A DNA stretch of 64,000 nt from Clarkia xantiana subsp. parviflora (GCA_036873135.1 JAPTYO010000007.1:28440763-28504762), one strand, 5' to 3'. Positions 1 through 13,990 are shown, counted from the stretch's first letter. Numbers and translations are program-made. Notes: generated by a model from the letters alone, not told the origin.

Positions 1-1069
1 TATATCAATTGCAACTAATAATTCACATACCGATTATAAAAGCTATGTTGTATGTCCAGTTAATTATTCGAGACAAATAGTTTTGTTTGTTTGTTTGTTT
101 GTTTTTTTATTGTTTTTTTTAAACCGAGACAAATTATTCAGTTTAACACATATATTAATTTAATAATATTATAATAGGTATATTCATCCGTTTTACGTGA
201 AGAGGTAATCGTATTCGTCTTCCGTTCTAGCCATGATCTGTGATGGTGAAGTGGATCTGTGTGGAGCAGTCCCGGGCGTCTAGATCGGTGTGATGTTCAT
301 CATCTCTCGGGGAAACCAATCGATTAATTAAGTCATCTTCCTCTACATAATTCGACCTTTTTTACACTTGATAATAATAGTGATTAGGATATAAAATAAT
401 CAATCAATATAATTTTATAATGATAATAATAATAATAAATATTCCTTTTTTTCGTTGATGTTATATTCATATATTGCTCCATGGATGCAACTCTAGGATG
501 AGTATGTTTCTGCCCAGCACTGCACTGTGGTCGTGGAATCTTGAAATCGGCGTAGCTAAAAAAAAATATATAATCGAGAGATATCGTGCTGATAACATGT
601 TACGAAAGTTAGAGAGTTATAGAATAGATGAATTTGAGGATGATCTTATTATCACACATATGAGCCCTTATATAGGGATTATATAGATTTGGAGAGTAAG
701 TAAAATCAATACTACGAAAGTCTTAATAACGAAAATAATATCTACACAATACCGAACATCCATAATGTATATTCATAACAATATTAGTATACTTATAACC
801 GCAATTACTCAATTCATAGTTATTGTACAAATACCATAATCACACCACAACTTCTGCTCGCATGTGCAACAGTGCAAGCCACAGAATTAGAAAAATAATA
901 ATTTATTATTTATTTTTTTGCCAAATAATTTATTTAATTAGAAAATTTATTTGGTTGTTTATATATATATTTTTAAATAAATAATCAAATAGATAATTAA
1001 TTGGGCTTTAGTTACTGTAAATCAAAACGTCCAGCCCAGGTTTAGCTATATAGTTTATAATAATCATAA
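1..1069. other. Intergenic DNA, no supported gene
   Basis: AT-rich sequence upstream of the helicase gene. It contains a short (GTTT)n run near 82-105 and one small GC-richer patch (about 195-310). The open frames here are short, lack codon-like composition and match nothing I recognise. Confidence 0.6.
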
Positions 1070-1294
1070 TAAGGCCCCCGACCAGCAGCGTCGGTTGGCG
1101 GTGGCTAGCGGCCAGGGTCCGGTATAAGAACGGACAGAGACGCTTGAAACGTCTTAGGGTTTAGTTCCCGCGCTTCAAACCGAGACAGTAGGCCACGTTG
1201 GGGGAATACTGTTTGACGCATTTCAACGGCTTACAGTTCACTCTGCATAACATCTTCACCAAGCTTTCTAAGGCCGTAGCTGAAGGGGACTGAA
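1070..1294 (+). promoter_or_regulatory. Probable promoter and 5' leader of the DExH helicase gene
   Basis: A GC-richer block just upstream of the helicase start codon. It has a TATA-like TATAAG at 1123-1128 and a telo-box-like TTAGGGTTTAG at about 1153-1163 (reverse of AAACCCTAA), an element known from plant genes for translation and growth functions. The transcription start is inferred, not seen. Confidence 0.4.
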
Positions 1295-4200
1295 ATGGGG
1301 ACGAAGCGCCTTCGCAGTGGTTTGACTGAAGATGCTAGAAATAAGATTTACAAACAACTACATAAATTTTGCGCATCAAAGGATGAAAGTATGTTTCATG
1401 CTACCTTTCTGCTCCTCATTTTCACATGGTTTGCTAATTGCTATCATAATATGATTTAGCTTGATGGTTTGATTCACTTCTTGATTGGTTAGCAGCTGCC
1501 TCAATTCTTTTCTCTATCAATCTTTGAATTGCTTCAATCCTCCTTTCAGCTAGTTTTGTTTATGTATTTGGGGCTGGCCTCAGTGTAAGAGAAATGTGCA
1601 TGGAATTCCGTGGCATTTGTTTGGGGCAATCTCTTGAATTGGTCATAACAGTTATAATTAACACTTTAGCAGTCATCAGACAGTTATCTCTCTAACATAG
1701 TTTCTGCATCTGTTTGTAGAAGTCAAACAACACCTTGGTATAGGCAGTTCTTTCGCCTCTCAGTCGTACTTGGTGAAATTTCAGATGATATATAAGTACT
1801 TGACCCTGAATTATATGATTGAAATGCTTAATTGGGACATAACCACTCCAATACTCGTATCACTATATATTGTCAACACAAACAAGCAAATATGATTTTG
1901 AGTAAGAGCAAGTAGTAGTACTATAAAGCATGTAAATATGTCTATACTTTGTGACAGTTGTTCTGTGCAAGTGATTATAAATTTAGAACATGCCACATGG
2001 TTCGTTCAAAATATCAGCAGATGAATCATGTTTTTCGTATTTGGTTGGGCATTGTATAAAGTTATAAACTAGATGTTTTTCGTATTTGGTTGGGCAACTT
2101 CCATTTTCTTTCCCGTTCGATTTTAAAGGTAACAATTATTGTTTGTCAAAAATGTCAATTTAAAAAGCTCTTCATCATTTAAATTGGTTTTATTTTACTT
2201 AATAAATTGCTTGTGTTTTAGGAAGACTCTTGGTCATAGTAACATCAGTTTTAGCGTTAGCACTCTGATGCAGCTTCAGTTGATTAAACACAATTAGTTG
2301 AAGCACTTCTAGCAGGAAGGATATGCAGTATTATTGGATTATTTGTTAATGGAGAATGTGACATTATTGAATGGTCATGACTTCTCACTTTTCAGTATAA
2401 CTGAATTGCTGATCCTAGTTCCAGCAACTGTAACTTCTGAAAGACATGACTAAATTATGGCGGATATCCTGATTGATCCTTCCTTGTTGATGGGTAATGG
2501 TCTAATGGATGCTGAATTCAAATGGCCAGTGTCTTGATTTCTAGTTTGATGTTTTCCAAATTCCGGTTGACTTGCCAACTCTCCTGACCTAACTATTTTG
2601 TAATTGCTCGTTCCATTACCCACATGTGATCGTTTAATGACTTTACTTCCTGATACTCGATTAATGTAGTCAAATAAAAGAGTTGCTGATATTGGGTCTA
2701 TGTAGTTTATGTGTTCAATAATAGCCTGTCAAAAGAAGAACGTGCTGTTGTACATGAAGTAAGCCGGAAGATGGGCATGAAATCGAAAAGCCATGGGTAA
2801 GTTCTTATGCCGTAGATTGCTTTATATGGGCCTTTAGATCTTAGTGTGCAAACTTTATATGATGCTTAAGTTAAAGATTTTTTAGACACAAAAATGTGCA
2901 AGTCCTCACATAAAATTTGCCATTTATTTACTTCAGTCTCCAAATGTTTGTGCAGAAAGGCGGGTAATAGATCTGTTCATGTCCAAAAATTTAAAAGTAG
3001 GATGAAAGATGATGACATGAAAGAGAGGTTGTCTTCGGTGGCACTATCAGCACAAGCAAAGGAGGTTTTGCAAGATCTTTTTACAAGACATCCACCTGAT
3101 GATGCAAGTGGAAAACAAGAAATACATGCAAATTGGGTAGAAAAGGCTGGTAGAAAAAAATTCGTCTTGAAAGATGAAATCTTTCTTAAACCTATGATGG
3201 ATGGGGCAAAAGTTGCAAAGAAGTTGGACTCGATGGCTAGTTTGATAAAACAGAACCCAGCCTTGAGAAAGGTTCCATATTTCTTCTCCTAGAACTTCAC
3301 TGGTTCTTGATGAAGCTGAGTAATTTTTCTTATGTGGTATTGAGGGAAAAATTTCTTATGATGTTAGTAACTCTCTCAGGTTGCTAAAGAGAGGTCTAGG
3401 CTTCCAATAACATCTTTCAAGGATTCCATTTTGTCAGCTGTTGAATCTCATCAGGTTATTTTGGCGCTTCTGCGTCATATTTGTTTAACTATTATATGAG
3501 TTGATGTGCTGTAAATTACATGAATTTTCTAAGTATAAGGTAGTAAGGAATAGTTTTGGGCTTTGGCAGTTGGTTATTCACATTGTTGCTTATTTTCTTC
3601 TCATCTTCTGGTCTAAACAGGTAGTTCTTCTTTGCGGTGAAACAGGCTGTGGAAAGACTACACAGGTGACCAGCACATAGCTTTATCCTTTATCATTCTC
3701 GTGCTAGGTAGTTTTGAATGTTTCCTGCTCTCATGGTGATATCATGAATTCATCAGACATGATGTGTTTCCATGAAAGTAAGTGTAACATGTGCTTTAGG
3801 AAAATTTCCTTAAGTGAATTTGGCAAGAAGTTCTACGTCTGCTGTTAAAGTTTCTTCCTTTCTATGGAAATTCTGAAGTTCTTCATCTTGGAGGGTCTGT
3901 TTAGGTTATGAATCATGTCATCAACTCAATCGTCTGCCTTATGCTTCTTAAGAAGTCTTTATGTTGCTCGTTTCATGATATTTGGTTGCATATGCTGGTT
4001 TACTTAGTCTGATTGATTATGTTCGTTTATAGTTTTGTGAGATCAACCATGGTACAATATTGTCGCTGTATGTATCCTTATTAATGAATTAATTGTTTCT
4101 ATTGGGAAAAAGAACTTATTTTTGGTTATGAGTTCTGATGTATACGGTTTTTACAAGTGAACTCTAGGTTGCTAAATTAGTGTAGTATCACTATTGAGCT

Positions 4201-7200
4201 AGTAACTAGTTAGCGAGTGTTGGACAATCTACATCCGAAACTAAAAAAGGACTCATAAATCATAACAACATAGTGAGTCAGTCAAGTCTGATATTTTAAT
4301 CCCAGATTGATTCTTAAAAAATTGTATTTCTTACATAATAGAGATTTGATAAGGTATTCATTACATTTAAAAGTTATTTCAGTTGTATGCTTCCATAGTT
4401 TGGTAGGACTTTCTCAAGTAATACAACATCTTCTTTTTTAGCGTGAGGGCCATGGCATTGATCTTGTTTATCTTCAAATTTCAATGTTGTTTGTCCTGAT
4501 ATGATATAGGTCCCACAATTTATTTTGGACTCTATGTGGGCCAAGGGGAAGGCATGTAAAATAATGTGCACTCAACCTCGGCGAATTTCAGCAATTTCTG
4601 GTGCGTGTCAGACTTGTAAAATCTATTGATTTTGTTCAACCCTTTTAACTCTTTAAGACTTTCATTTTCCTTGAAAGTTGAAACAGTTATTGCTTCCTCT
4701 TATTTATGCAGTTGCTGAGCGTATATCCTATGAACGAGGGGGGAAAATAGGAGGTGATATTGGTTACAAGGTGACACATAGCTATATATCAGCACTTTTG
4801 AGTTAAATATATTTCCTCTAAATATATATATATAGACATTCTAGATATAGTATCCACTTGTTTATTGTAGAGATCACTAAACTGTACAGAATTTGCAAAG
4901 ATTTTTACATTTGGAAATTGACCATATTAGCATATTATAAATGGTTGCTCTCTGGCCCGTTGGGTTTGGCTCGGCCCAATATGGAATTTAACATGATCTC
5001 AGAGCCAGAGCCTGGTTCCGATTATTAGCGTTGTTGGGTTCATGTCCCCTTTGTTGACTCCACGTATGATTGTTCGGGCCAGGCTTGGGAATGAGAGTGG
5101 GGTTTGTTAAAATTAGTGCTAACCCGTTCGGATTTGAAAAAAACCGGTGTCTTTGTTAAAAAGAGCCCTCACGATGCGGGGAGTGTTGAAGTATTCCCAC
5201 CGTGAGTTAATAGTGTATCACATCGGTGGTGTCAAAATATTAGAGCACCATATAAGCAAGTGGGCTACCTTTTCTTATAACCAATTGGTTTTAGGATGGA
5301 ACACCCACTTGTATAAATGGTTGCTCTCTGGCCCCGTTGGGTTTAGCTCGGCCCAATGTGGAATTTAACGCATATGAGAGTCTTTACCCGTTGGTCGTAC
5401 CACTGCTTGTTTTCTGGTTTTTTTTTTGTTTGCCTGACTGTACCAACTGCCAGCACGCCAACTAGAGTTTAATATGGGTTTGTAGGGCGGTCTTGCAAAT
5501 GTGCTGCTTCGGCTTCAGATGCTCTAGAGTCTAGACCTAGTTGGGTTGCTATAAAAAGATCTGCTTTTGATGTGTGGATTGTACAAAAGTCAGGATTAAG
5601 CTGACAATGCTGAGTTTGTTTTTCCTTTGTTGGTATGAATAAGATTATGTGACCTGTACTAATATATTATTTTATCTTAAACAATGTATAAGGGTAGTTA
5701 GGACCTTGCTGGCTCGTAGTCCAGAAAGATTGGAGAAGTGGGATACAATTGACTGATAATCATTATTCCTTAACTTAAATGCCTGTTTCAGGAAGTTTTT
5801 ATGTGGTCTAGTGTATAGATAGAAACTAGAAAGAGTGAAAGCCTTGGAAGGTGATCAAGGAGACTCCTCCGAGGGTCTAGGCATGCTATAGTTTGAAGGT
5901 GCATTTTTATGTGTGGGTTGCTATAAAAAGATCTGCTTTTGATGTGTGGATTGTACAAAAGTCAGGATTAAGCTGACAATGCTGAGTTTGTTTTTCCTTT
6001 GTTGGTATGAATAAGATTATGTGACCTGTACTAATATATTATTTTATCTTAAACAATGTATAAGGGTAGTTAGGACCTTGCTGGCTCGTAGTCCAGAAAG
6101 ATTGGAGAAGTGGGATACAATTGACTGATAATCATTATTCCTTAACTTAAATGCCTGTTTCAGGAAGTTTTTATGTGGTCTAGTGTATAGATAGAAACTA
6201 GACAGAGTGAAAGCCTTGGAAGGTGATCAAGGAGACTCCTCCGAGGGTCTAGGCATGCTATAGTTTGAAGGTGCATTTTTGGGTGACTTGCGGAAGGAAA
6301 CAGTTTGTGGGTCCTTGAATAGACATGAGTGCGGTCGTTCCTTTAAATTTCAGACTTGAAACGGTTGTTTTTGGAAGTGTTTATGCAGTCCTGTGTATTG
6401 AAACTAGAAATGGTGAAAGCCTCGGAAGGTGATCAAGGTGACTCTGACTCCTCGAAGGGTCTAGGGATGTCATAGTTTGAAGGTGCACTTTATGAAACTG
6501 TCTGATGGAAACAGTCTCTGGGACGAGCTCTGTCACTTTTTTAGGTTTAAGAGGTGAATAGTGTCTGGTGTGAAGAAGGTTCATTTAGCTAATTAATGAG
6601 CTTGAACATATATACTACATGGCTACTTCTGTCACCAACTCTATTTTATTGTTATTTATTCCCTCGGTAGGAGATGTTGCATGGTGAATATGGGGCTGAA
6701 TGTAATTTGTTAACAATATCATAACTTGGTCGCCTTCGAAAAGGAGGTATGGTTAAATATTGATATCGTCGTCCACAATGTTTCATTTGGTTGATTGTGT
6801 GTAAATCTTCTTTCTAACAGTTCGGTCGTGCGGGTCTTGTTTTATGTTCTTTAGTATATACGATCTTTTCTTGTTTTTGTTGCTGAATTTGGTTATTGTA
6901 ACTTTTTTTTATATTCATCCTAGGACCGAAATTATGATGTTCCAGTGCCTACATTTGAGTTCCTTTGTTCCTCATATCTCAAGTGATATATTTCCTGTGA
7001 TGTTAGATACGGCTGGAGACCAAATGTGGGAGGAATTCGTCAGTTGTGTTTTGCACAAATGGTGTCTTGCTGAGGGTGTTGGTTTCAAGAGGTTTTGGTC
7101 GATCACGGGAAGGTCCTTTAACGCGTTCTCAACCTCAACCTTTTGAGATAACTCACATAATTATGGTATTGTACTTGTTCTGTTTCCTTCTTTCCAGTTT

Positions 7201-10200
7201 ATCGCACTGTTGCATCGTGCGTTATTAATGTCCTCTTAGTAGTTACAGTCTTCATTCCAGCAATTTCTTTGTGGTAGTAGTACTTTCTTTTCACTTAGCT
7301 TTTCTTGCTCATATTCATATTGCTTTTATGAAGTCGCAAGGCTGAATCTGAACTGTCTTGTAGTAATTTCATTCTAGGACTTAAAGCTCTTTTGCACTAA
7401 ATAGAGCTTTATAATTTCCATTTCCATTTGTATTATTGGGTTAACTATTACGGATATAATTATACATAATATATTAGAATATATTATTATTATTATTATG
7501 ATTAATACTAGTGATAATGTTAGATACATTAGATCTATTATTAGTGATAAGATTTGATATTATGTTTTATATTGTTATGGTTAGAATATCTTATCTATTT
7601 AGATTGTACTGGTCTAGTTCTATATAAGAGACATGATTATTATTGAATAAGAAGATAAGCAGAAATTCCTAGTTATTTAGATCTTTCAATTATCTAGTTA
7701 TGTTATTTTAGTTATGTAGTTCTTAGGGTTATCACCATAACATTAACCGATTTGATTGCAACCCTTGTTATCTCATCTTATACATCGCAGGACGAAATTC
7801 ATGAAAGGGATCGTTATTCTGATCTTATGCTGCCAATATTGAGGTGCTTGCACTTCTCCTTGCCCTGTAAAATGAGATTATGTGCAAATTAACACGTAAC
7901 CGACTTTTACTTTAGCAAATTCAGCTGTAAAGCAGAGCCCTTCAAGTATAAACAACTGTAATCCTTTTATTGGAGACATTAATACTTTTGTTCGAAAAAA
8001 AATTAATGATAGGATCAACATTTTATGCTAGTGTGAGGGAGGTTGCTCCTAATACGTGATATAGAATAATTCAATAAGATTTGATAGATAATTGCTAGAA
8101 TTGAAGATATAGCAAGTACAATGCACTCATTTTTTATTTATCAGCTGGTTTGTTTATTCTCTTTGCAGGGACATGCTTTCAAAGATTCCAAACCTGCGCC
8201 TGGTTAGTGCTTTTCTTTTCTTGATATTTTGATGAGATTCATAGGAAAAGCTTAAAGAGATTCTGGGAACAATAACTATAAGACATTCTCACAGTACGCA
8301 GCAGTAATACACATTAACATTTTCACTGTTCCCTTGAGCACCTTTCTTTAATTGCATATAATTTTTTCTTCTTTCTGGTTTGTGGTTCATTTTTATTGTT
8401 GACCCACCTTATTTCTTCTCTTATAGATACTAATGAGTGCTACTATCAACACTGGCCATTTCTCCGCATATTTTGGTGGATGCCCAATTATCCGTGTCCC
8501 TGGTTTCACATTTCCCGTCAAGTCGTACTATTTGGAGGATGTACTTTCTATCCTGAATTCACAAGACTGTAACCACTTGGATTCCTCTACATCTGCCACA
8601 GAAGAGGAAGTTGAACTGACGGCGGAAGAAAAAACCGCTTTAGATGATGCCATAAGTTCAGCTTGGTTGAATGATGAGTTTGATATGCTCATTGATTCAG
8701 TGTCCTCTCAAGGGAATCCCAAAGTTTACGATTACCAACATTCAGAGACTGGAATGACTCCATTGATGGTTTTTGCTGGAAAGGGCAGAGCAGATGATAT
8801 TTCCATGCTACTCTCTTTGGGTGCAGATTGCCATATAAAGGCCAAAGGTGGTACAACAGCCATAGGCTTTGCTGAACAACAAAACCATCAAGAAGCTGCA
8901 GAATTGATCAGAAAGCAAATGGAGAGCGCCGGCTTGAATTCAACTGATGAACAAGAACTGATCAATAAGTATCTTGCGACTGCTAATTCGGAACAGGTGG
9001 ATATTGTCCTTGTTGAGAAGGTAATAAAGAAGATATGTTGGGATTCAGATGATGGGGCCATTCTTGTTTTCCTTCCTGGGTGGGACGAGATCAATAAAAT
9101 TCAGAGTAAATTACAAGCATCTCCATATTTCAATGTAGAGTCCAAGTTTTCAATTTTCGCTCTTCACTCAATGATACCATCAGCTGAACAGAAGAACGTG
9201 TTCCAAAGACCGCCTCGAGGTTGCCGCAAGATCATTCTGTCTACTAACATTGCTGAAACTTCTATAACCATAGATGATGTTGTCTATGTTATAGACAGTG
9301 GTCGGATGAAAGAAAAAAACTACGACCCTTATAATAATGTTTGCACTCTTCTATCTTCCTGGGTCTCCAAAGCAAATGCAAAGCAACGGGAGGGGAGAGC
9401 GGGTCGATGCCAACCGGGTATATGCTATCACCTTTATTCAAAAGCTCAAGCAGCTTCCTTTCCTGATTACCAAGTTCCTGAGATCAAGAGAACACCACTT
9501 GAAGATTTATGTTTGCAGGTGAGTTAACTCCACTTGATCAAATCATGTTATATTATTTATCCTGAAATTGTCTTTTTTCTTTTATTGAGAAAGTATTACC
9601 TTTTCAATAAAGTAGTACGTTTACTGAATTAGTAACTTTGAAGATATTCAACTTTCTCACGGAGCTTTATTTTAAGTTTCACTGTTTGTGGCGTTGCTGC
9701 ACCCACCCAAAAAAAAAAAACATTATTTCTTCTTTGTTGTATTGTGCGTAACTGGGTTTACTCGCAGGTGAAGCTGATGGATCCATATTCCAAAATTGAA
9801 GACTTCTTGTCAAAAACACTGGACCCTCCACTTCCTGAAACCATTCGAAATGCAGTTCTTCTGCTTAAAGATATTGGGGCATTGTCAGATGATAATGATG
9901 AGAAACTGACATTGCTTGGAGAAAAGCTTGGCTGCTTACCTGTTCATCCTTCCACGGGCAAAATGCTCTTCTTTGCCATACTGATGAATTGCCTCAATCC
10001 TGCATTGACTCTTGCTTGTGCCTCAGATTTCCGAAGCCCTTTCACTATCCCAATGTTATTGAATGAAAAGCAGAAAGCCAACAATGCAAGGGCTGAGCTT
10101 GCTGCTCTCTATGAAGGACAAGGTGATCAGCTAGCAGTTATTGCAGCATTTGAATGTTGGAAGAACTTGAATAAATCGAGTGAGAAGCACTTTTGTTCTG

Positions 10201-12052
10201 AATACTTCCTCTCTCCAAACACCATGTTTATGTTAAATGGAATGCGGAAACAGCTCGAGAGAGAACTGATCAGAAACAGGTTTATTCCCGAGGATGCGTC
10301 TAGCTGTAGCTTGAATGCACGTGACCCGGGAATAGTTCATGCAGTTCTTGTTGCTGGTTTGTATCCTCAGATTGGGAGGCTGTCGATTCAAAGGGGTAGG
10401 AAGTCTGTGGAGATTGCTAATGGTGAGAATATCCACTTGATGTCTTTCTCTACTAAATCATACTTTGGAAAACTTGAGGAGCGACCGATGGTTGTGTACG
10501 ACGAGATAGTCCGGGGGGACAGGATGGGATATATAAAGAACTGTACCGTTGTGGGCCCGGTTCCTGTAATGTTGCTAGCAAATGATATTGCTGTTGTTCC
10601 TGAAAATAGGGGCGATAATGATGGAAGTGATTCCGGTGATACTGATGAAGAGAATATAACCGAGGTAAAGCAAGACCAGTCGGCGAAAAAGGAGGAAAAA
10701 ATGCTACTATCATCTCCTGAAGACTCTGTTACAGTATTTGTAGATGGCTGGCTCCCTTTAAAATCCACTGCCCTTGATACTGCCCAAATTTACTGCTTGA
10801 GGGAGCAGTTACTGAAGGCGATCTTATTCAAGGTTCAGTAGTTTCTCTTTGGGATTAAGCATACTCTATTGCATACTTCGCATACTTAACCTTTACGCCA
10901 CTTCGGTTTTTGCATACTAATCATCACTTAGTGCATTATTCCACACTGAACTTCTTTATGTCTTCATGTTTCTCTTTGAGAATAAAGTTACTCAAGGTAA
11001 ATATTATTCGAACTTCAGTAGTTTCTCCTTGGCACCATATTCTGCATGCTGAACTTTTACGCCTCTTTAGTTCCCGCATAATTCATACTTAACTTCACTC
11101 TTGCATTGCTGTGTACTGTTAAGTGAATTTTAGTGTCCGAAACTAAAGATGCATATATTTAGTACTTTTGGTTCGAAATAAGATAGTAACTACACATACA
11201 GAAAAAGTAGTATGCTATGTTGTGGTTAGCCCTTACTCCATAGTATGGAATAAGTGTTGTCGGGCTTTGTAGAGTGTTAGAACGAGTCTTCTGCTCATGG
11301 CTTTGCGAGTAACTTAAAAAAAAATTCTCTTTTAATATTTTGTTTTGAATTCTGATTGTGGGTCTTTTTTTTTTCAGGTCTCACATCCACGCGATGTTCT
11401 GCCTCCCGTCCTTGGAGCATACGTGTACGCAGCGTCCTGCATTCTATCTTTTGACGGCCTATCTGGGATTCCAAAACCTAATTATCGAGAATCTCTTACT
11501 TCAACGGTAAATGCGATGGAGATTGATGGTGGAAGAGTTGATAAGTTCAAGGGGCCTGCCCTCAAGGGTTTATTCGAACAGTTGAAGGAGGTCCAAAAGG
11601 GTTCACTCGGAGAGGAGAGAAGAAATGATGATCATCCACATAATAATCATAGTCAACAGCCTTTATTGCCTTCATCTTCCTCAAATTTGCAGCAGATACC
11701 GAAGCAAAAGAAGGCAATTAAGCATCCACATAATGCTAAATTTCAACAGCGACGTTCATCTCTCACATATCCACAACGGAAACTGATGGAACTGGAGAGA
11801 CGGAGGCAAAATGGTCTACATAATGAGCAGCAGCCATCATCATCGGCTCCACCACATTCATCTCTCACATACCCACAACGGAAACTGATGGAACTGGAGA
11901 AGCGGAGGCAAAATGGAAAGCATGCATCATCATCATCATCTGTTCCACCACCACCACCACTACCTCAAGGTGCGGCTTTGGTTGGGTATGCCTCGGGCAT
12001 GTACGGGCCCTACGGTCTAAGAGGAGATTCCTTAAAGAGGCAGCGTGGATGA
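1295..12052 (+). CDS. DExH-box ATP-dependent RNA helicase with ankyrin insert (DExH2/DExH6/NIH-like)
   Basis: Predicted ATP-dependent RNA unwinding enzyme, probably nuclear. Exons by eye: 1295-1388, 2706-2796, 2956-3271, 3380-3454, 3621-3665, 4510-4600, 4712-4770, 7007-7165, 7791-7843, 8169-8202, 8427-9518, 9768-10832, 11378-12052; they sum to 3849 nt (1282 aa) with consistent phases. Residues about 1-80 resemble the R3H-type N terminus of this family. Motif I GETGCGKTT lies at about 198-206, Ia TQPRR in exon 6, DEIH at 311-314, MSAT at the start of exon 11, ankyrin-like repeats at about 446-500 between the two RecA lobes, NIAETSITIDD and QREGRAGR (about 660) in lobe 2, then HA2 and OB-fold regions. 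Ankyrin repeats inside the helicase core are typical of Arabidopsis DExH2/DExH6 and animal YTHDC2. The low-complexity C terminus carries a repeated LTYPQRKLMELE block. The RNA target cannot be told from sequence. The start is the first ATG giving a continuous N terminus. Confidence 0.93.
4936..5369 (+). mobile_element. Truncated TRIM-type LTR element in helicase intron 7
   Basis: A complete right LTR-like unit (about 5184-5369) begins TGTTGAAGTATTCCCAC, contains the ACCAATTGGTTTTAGG block seen in many plant TRIM LTRs, and ends GGAATTTAAC. Its last 58 bp recur at 4936-4993, directly followed by TGATCTCAGAGCC (4994-5006), close to the TGGTATCAGAGC primer-binding site complementary to initiator-Met tRNA. 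A purine-rich GCGGGGAG precedes the right LTR. So the left LTR is 5'-truncated and the internal part is only about 190 bp with no coding capacity. I see no target duplication. Confidence 0.65.
5543..6280 (+). repeat. Near-identical 366-bp tandem duplication in helicase intron 7
   Basis: Copies at 5543-5908 and 5915-6280 (offset 372 bp, 6 bp between them) look almost identical by eye; one difference I see is AAAGAG against ACAGAG. A diverged partial third copy follows at about 6364-6492. No open frame is conserved, so this is intronic DNA amplification and not exon duplication. Confidence 0.9.
7518..7742 (+). mobile_element. Possible solo LTR in helicase intron 8
   Basis: A 225-bp stretch with TGTTA at the left end and TAACA at the right end, an internal TATA-box-like TATATAAGAG and a following AATAA-rich part, as in a short LTR. 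No second LTR, primer site or clear target duplication is visible, so this is tentative. Confidence 0.3.
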
Positions 12053-13650
12053 TGAGCAAAACAACCGTGTCGGATTGAATTTTGACGACAGACTGCTTTT
12101 GTTAGGCAGGTGGTGAAAATGGCAAGAGCTGCTGCAAATTCCAGATGGTAGGTAAGGTAAGGTAAGGATTCATAGTTCTGCAATATTTTGCTGGTTCGGG
12201 TTTTATGTGTCGGGCTGCTGTAGGTATTTTGATCAGATTTGAGGTATGATTGCAGTGCCTCTTGCTGTGTTAGTATAATACATGACTCTATCTTGTTGAA
12301 TCACACAACACATGATTATTTTTGTAGACTTTGCTTCATGAATATATTCTATGAAACTGTTGTTTATGGGCACCAAAAGAGTAACCAAATGAATGATAAA
12401 CTAGTTGCTGTGTTGTTGTATCAAATGAAGTGCATTATGTGTATTACAACTTCTTTCTCAATTATAAACTTATTATGTTTGGAAAGGTGTTCATAAGGAT
12501 GTGATTAAAAAATAAATATATTTATTTAATCTAAATCTTAGATGATACTTTAGATTATATACAAAAACTTTAAATGATACTTATATGTCGTGGGTATACA
12601 TTACATACATTTTATTTTTGCATGATAATAGTCTAATAATATTAGAAAAAATTAATTTAGTTGAAAATTATTTAGTTTAGGGTGTAAGCAAGTTTGGAAA
12701 AATTTAAAAATTTAATGTCTAAAGCGAAGGGTGAGCGCAAAAATTAAATTATATTCCTTCATATATCCCTTTACCTTTATATCTATTTGAAATTATTGGT
12801 ATTTTAGTGAGTTCTTTTCAACAATTCTTTACAGGATATTGTCTCTTACTAACACTTGTAGTGTTGAGCCATTTGACATCCAAAGTTTATCGATTTTAAT
12901 AAGATTACATGTTCGTTTAAATTTGTTTTATAATTCAATATTTTTAGTGTAAATAACTTGTATACTTAATATAGTAAATTATAAATTATAATTTAATATG
13001 GTTTGTCAAAAGTAACAATTTATAATGAAAAAAATAAAATAATAAAGAAATGTAAATTTTAAGAAAAATATATGGGTTATGAACATTAATAATGAATAAG
13101 GTAAATTTTTTTGTCAATTCTACTTTAGAGCCCAGTCACGCGTTAAGCTAGAATTAACTTAAATCTAGAGTTCTTGATATGATAAGAGATAAATAAATAA
13201 ATATAGAAAAATGTATAGAGTGAGAGAAGGTCGAACCTTTGATTCAGAATAGAGATAATATATATATAAGTATAGAAAAATTATAGAGTAAGAGAGGATT
13301 GAGCTCTCCACCATTAATTGATGAACCAATATATAATTAATTTTCGGGTTTTTATTCGATGTCAATTTTTGTCCATTAACACGATTCATTTTAATGCGTT
13401 TTAAATTTAAAATCACTTATTTCGTCACATGTCATTTTTTTAAAACTTAATTAAGTAATTTCCGTATGAATTTTTTTTTTTTTGATATCACATCCCTAAA
13501 CAAGCTTATCACCGGTGGTTTTCTCATCTTAACGGGCCTAACACGGATAGAGTTTGGCCCGGCAATAATTTAAGGCAAAACCCAACTTGTTAGCCAAGGC
13601 AGCTCAGATGATTAATTGTTGTCTTAAGAAATTGCAGATGGATTAAACAT
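12053..13650. other. Helicase 3' region and intergenic DNA
   Basis: The first 400-450 bp probably hold the helicase 3' UTR (a GGTAAGGTAAGGTAAGG microrepeat near 12150). The rest is AT-rich and carries no gene I can support. Confidence 0.5.
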
Positions 13651-13990
13651 TATTGAGTTGTGGGCTAGGCTTTCTCTTCAAGTGTATTATTCAAGTTTGA
13701 TGTGCTGCTCATTTGGGCCTATTCGTGTTGGTTTGATTGTTTGGGCTTCTGACAGCCTGGCCTTTCTAGTGGCTTTAAATTGTTTTGTTTGTTTAGTGCC
13801 CTTGTTGTTGTGTTTAGAAGTTTGGGGTATAAACAGACATTTTCATTAGTTGATAGGGTCGTAAAGGAGAAGAGTTACCAGGTAAAGGAACTAACTCGAT
13901 GATTCCTTGAGTGTTGTTTTCTCTCGTTTATTTCTAAGGTTTCTGTCAAGCCCTTTCGTCTTCTCCGCTGTGATTCTTGCAAAGCTAAGA
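13651..13990 (+). repeat. Left LTR of the copia element
   Basis: Begins TATTGAGTTGTGGG and ends GCAAAGCTAAGA. It matches 19212-19552 along its whole length with scattered substitutions. Confidence 0.85.

Noticed and set aside
474..686. 70-codon open frame near the left edge
   Set aside because: No recognisable motif, AT-rich codons, no promoter context; expected by chance.
8888..9094. Minus-strand frame inside helicase exon 11
   Set aside because: Antisense shadow of the helicase core; the sense strand holds all family motifs.
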